Shown here in pieces: positions 63,218 to 64,000 of a stretch of DNA of 64,000 nt; the first letter of the stretch is position 1, and every line of letters begins with the position of its first letter. The DNA is from Candidatus Neomicrothrix sp. UBA2983 (lineage in GTDB: Bacteria; Actinomycetota; Acidimicrobiia; Acidimicrobiales; MedAcidi-G1). A program made the translations under genes and the position numbers. Below the pieces are notes generated by a model, which did not search any database, was not told the DNA's origin, and saw only the letters and a list, made by a program, of their open reading frames with translations. The DNA is taken from NCBI GenBank assembly GCA_002346745.1, contig DEAL01000036.1, forward strand, positions 567 through 64,566. Reading direction: 5' to 3'.

Positions 63218-63250
63218 GGCACCATCATCGCCCAGATCCGATGGGGCATC

Positions 63251-64000
63251 TCACCAGAGCCGCCGTGCACGTTCTGCGAGGTCGCGGTGGGCGGCCGCCA
63301 GGTCGACGCCGTCGAGGTTCCCGTCGCTGACGACGGGCCGTCCGCCGACGAGCACGTGGCGGGCGCGGCGGTCCGGGCCCAGCACGAGGCCCGCAAGCGG
63401 GTCGTGGATGTCGCCCAGGTCGTCGCCGGGCCAGACCACCAGGTCGGCGCGCATGCCGGGTGACAGCCGCCCCACGTCATCGAGCCCCAGGCAGCGGGCG
63501 CCGCCGTGGGTGCCGATCTCGAGGACGTCGGACGGCATGAGGGCGTCGGGCCGCATCTCCCGGAGGCGAGCCGTGTAGAGGGCCTGGCGCAACTCGGGGA
63601 ACAGGCCTCCGACCTCGTTGGAGGCCACGCCGTCGACACCGATGCCGACCGGGCAGCCGGCGGCCATCAGGTCGGTGACACGGCACATGCCGGCGGCGAT
63701 CCGGGCGTTGGAGGACGGACAGTGGGCGACGCCGGTACCGGCGTTGCCGAGGATGCCCATCTCGGCGTCGTCGATGTGGATGCCGTGGGCCAGCCAGACG
63801 TCGTCGCCGACCCATCCCCACTCGTCGAGCATCTCGACGGGTCGGCGCCCGAAGCGTTCGAGGCAGTGCTCCTGCTCCTCGAAGGTCTCGCAGAGGTGCG
63901 TATGGAGGCGCAGGCCCAGTCGGCGGGCCAGCTCGGCCGACTCGACCATCAACTCGGTGGTGACCGAGAAGGGGCTGCACGGCGCGACCACCACGTGGAC
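63251..64000 (-). CDS. Amidohydrolase, probable 8-oxoguanine deaminase (N-terminus beyond the window)
   Basis: The frame is open to the right edge; 249 codons are visible. It matches the TrzN/8-oxoguanine deaminase branch: HTHLCETFEEQEHCLERFGRRPVEML, DDVWLAHGIHIDD, VAHCPSSNARIAAG and GIGVDGVASNEVG, with metal-binding His and Asp residues in place. The C-terminus (DLVVWPGDD, HVLVGGRPVV) completes the beta-sandwich. With the nucleoside-type importer downstream, a role in purine salvage is likely; the exact base is unproven. Confidence 0.85.
   Translation of the reverse strand, partial: VHVVVAPCSPFSVTTELMVESAELARRLGLRLHTHLCETFEEQEHCLERFGRRPVEMLDEWGWVGDDVWLAHGIHIDDAEMGILGNAGTGVAHCPSSNARIAAGMCRVTDLMAAGCPVGIGVDGVASNEVGGLFPELRQALYTARLREMRPDALMPSDVLEIGTHGGARCLGLDDVGRLSPGMRADLVVWPGDDLGDIHDPLAGLVLGPDRRARHVLVGGRPVVSDGNLDGVDLAAAHRDLAERARRLW

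Overview
This is a very GC-rich chromosomal segment from an actinobacterium. It carries mycothiol enzymes (an MshB-like deacetylase and Mca), the mismatch-repair endonuclease NucS, a GTP-type PEP carboxykinase, an F420-type luciferase-like oxidoreductase, DnaE2 and a UvrD2-like helicase. The overall style (few Shine-Dalgarno sequences at promoter-proximal genes, dense packing, many TAnnnT boxes 5 to 9 bases before start codons) suggests a lineage such as Acidimicrobiia; that placement is an inference. I see about 70 protein genes, several too short or too near an edge to be obvious. I see no tRNA, rRNA, CRISPR array, insertion sequence or prophage, and no gene-free stretch longer than about 170 bases, so this looks like core chromosome rather than an island.

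Layout. 1-792: left-edge secreted repeat protein, then a 36-residue membrane peptide and a small zinc-ribbon protein. 871-6307 (minus): translation and secretion operon ftsY-ffh-rpsP-khpA-rimM-trmD-rplS-yraN. 6385-9529 (minus): response regulator, histidine kinase and membrane-anchored HtrA-type protease, the same order as mprA-mprB-pepD. 9591-18969 (minus): rsmD-coaD-coiled coil-DUF177-rpmF-plsX-acpP-rnc-Fpg-like-smc. 19010-23645: small zinc ribbon, acetyltransferase, recG, fakA. 23816-26159 (plus): rpmB, cold-shock-like protein, pckG. 26190-30330: four-helix membrane protein, MshB-like, AMACR-like CoA-transferase, hydrolase, acetyltransferase, metallopeptidase. 30496-36414: uvrD2-like, yjbR/mmcQ, xth, HAD, ettA. 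36418-40038: sulfate activation (cysD-cysN-cysC) with divergent cysQ. 40070-46560: nucS, reductase, PAP2, mug, LLM oxidoreductase, thermonuclease-like lipoprotein, YdjC. 46612-49622: SCP2, mca, nfeD, SPFH. 49630-52168: SLC41/MgtE-type transporter and a duplicated PhoU-TrkA_C protein. 52271-56642: SOS-controlled dnaE2 and a secreted Thr-rich protein. 56731-59423: two coupled PLP enzymes. 59420-64000: purine-type ABC transporter, thiamine-binding protein and an 8-oxoguanine-deaminase-like amidohydrolase.

The strongest cross-cutting signal is regulatory. At more than twenty genes a -10 hexamer of form TAnnnT (or xAnnnT) lies 5 to 9 bases, usually 6 to 8, before the start codon, the geometry of leaderless mRNA. 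In four further places (smc, plsX, HAD, four-helix membrane protein) the same geometry starts a very short ORF of 26, 12, 12 or 4 codons whose stop overlaps the start of the real gene, suggesting a leaderless mini-ORF that delivers ribosomes by termination-reinitiation. dnaE2 has a perfect TCGAAC-N4-GTTCGA LexA box abutting a leaderless promoter. The protein in the mutM position has lost the catalytic proline and nearly all zinc-finger cysteines of Fpg.

Most functional calls rest on motifs read by eye. Starts are supported by leaderless spacing, ribosome binding sites or overlaps with the upstream gene, as noted per entry.
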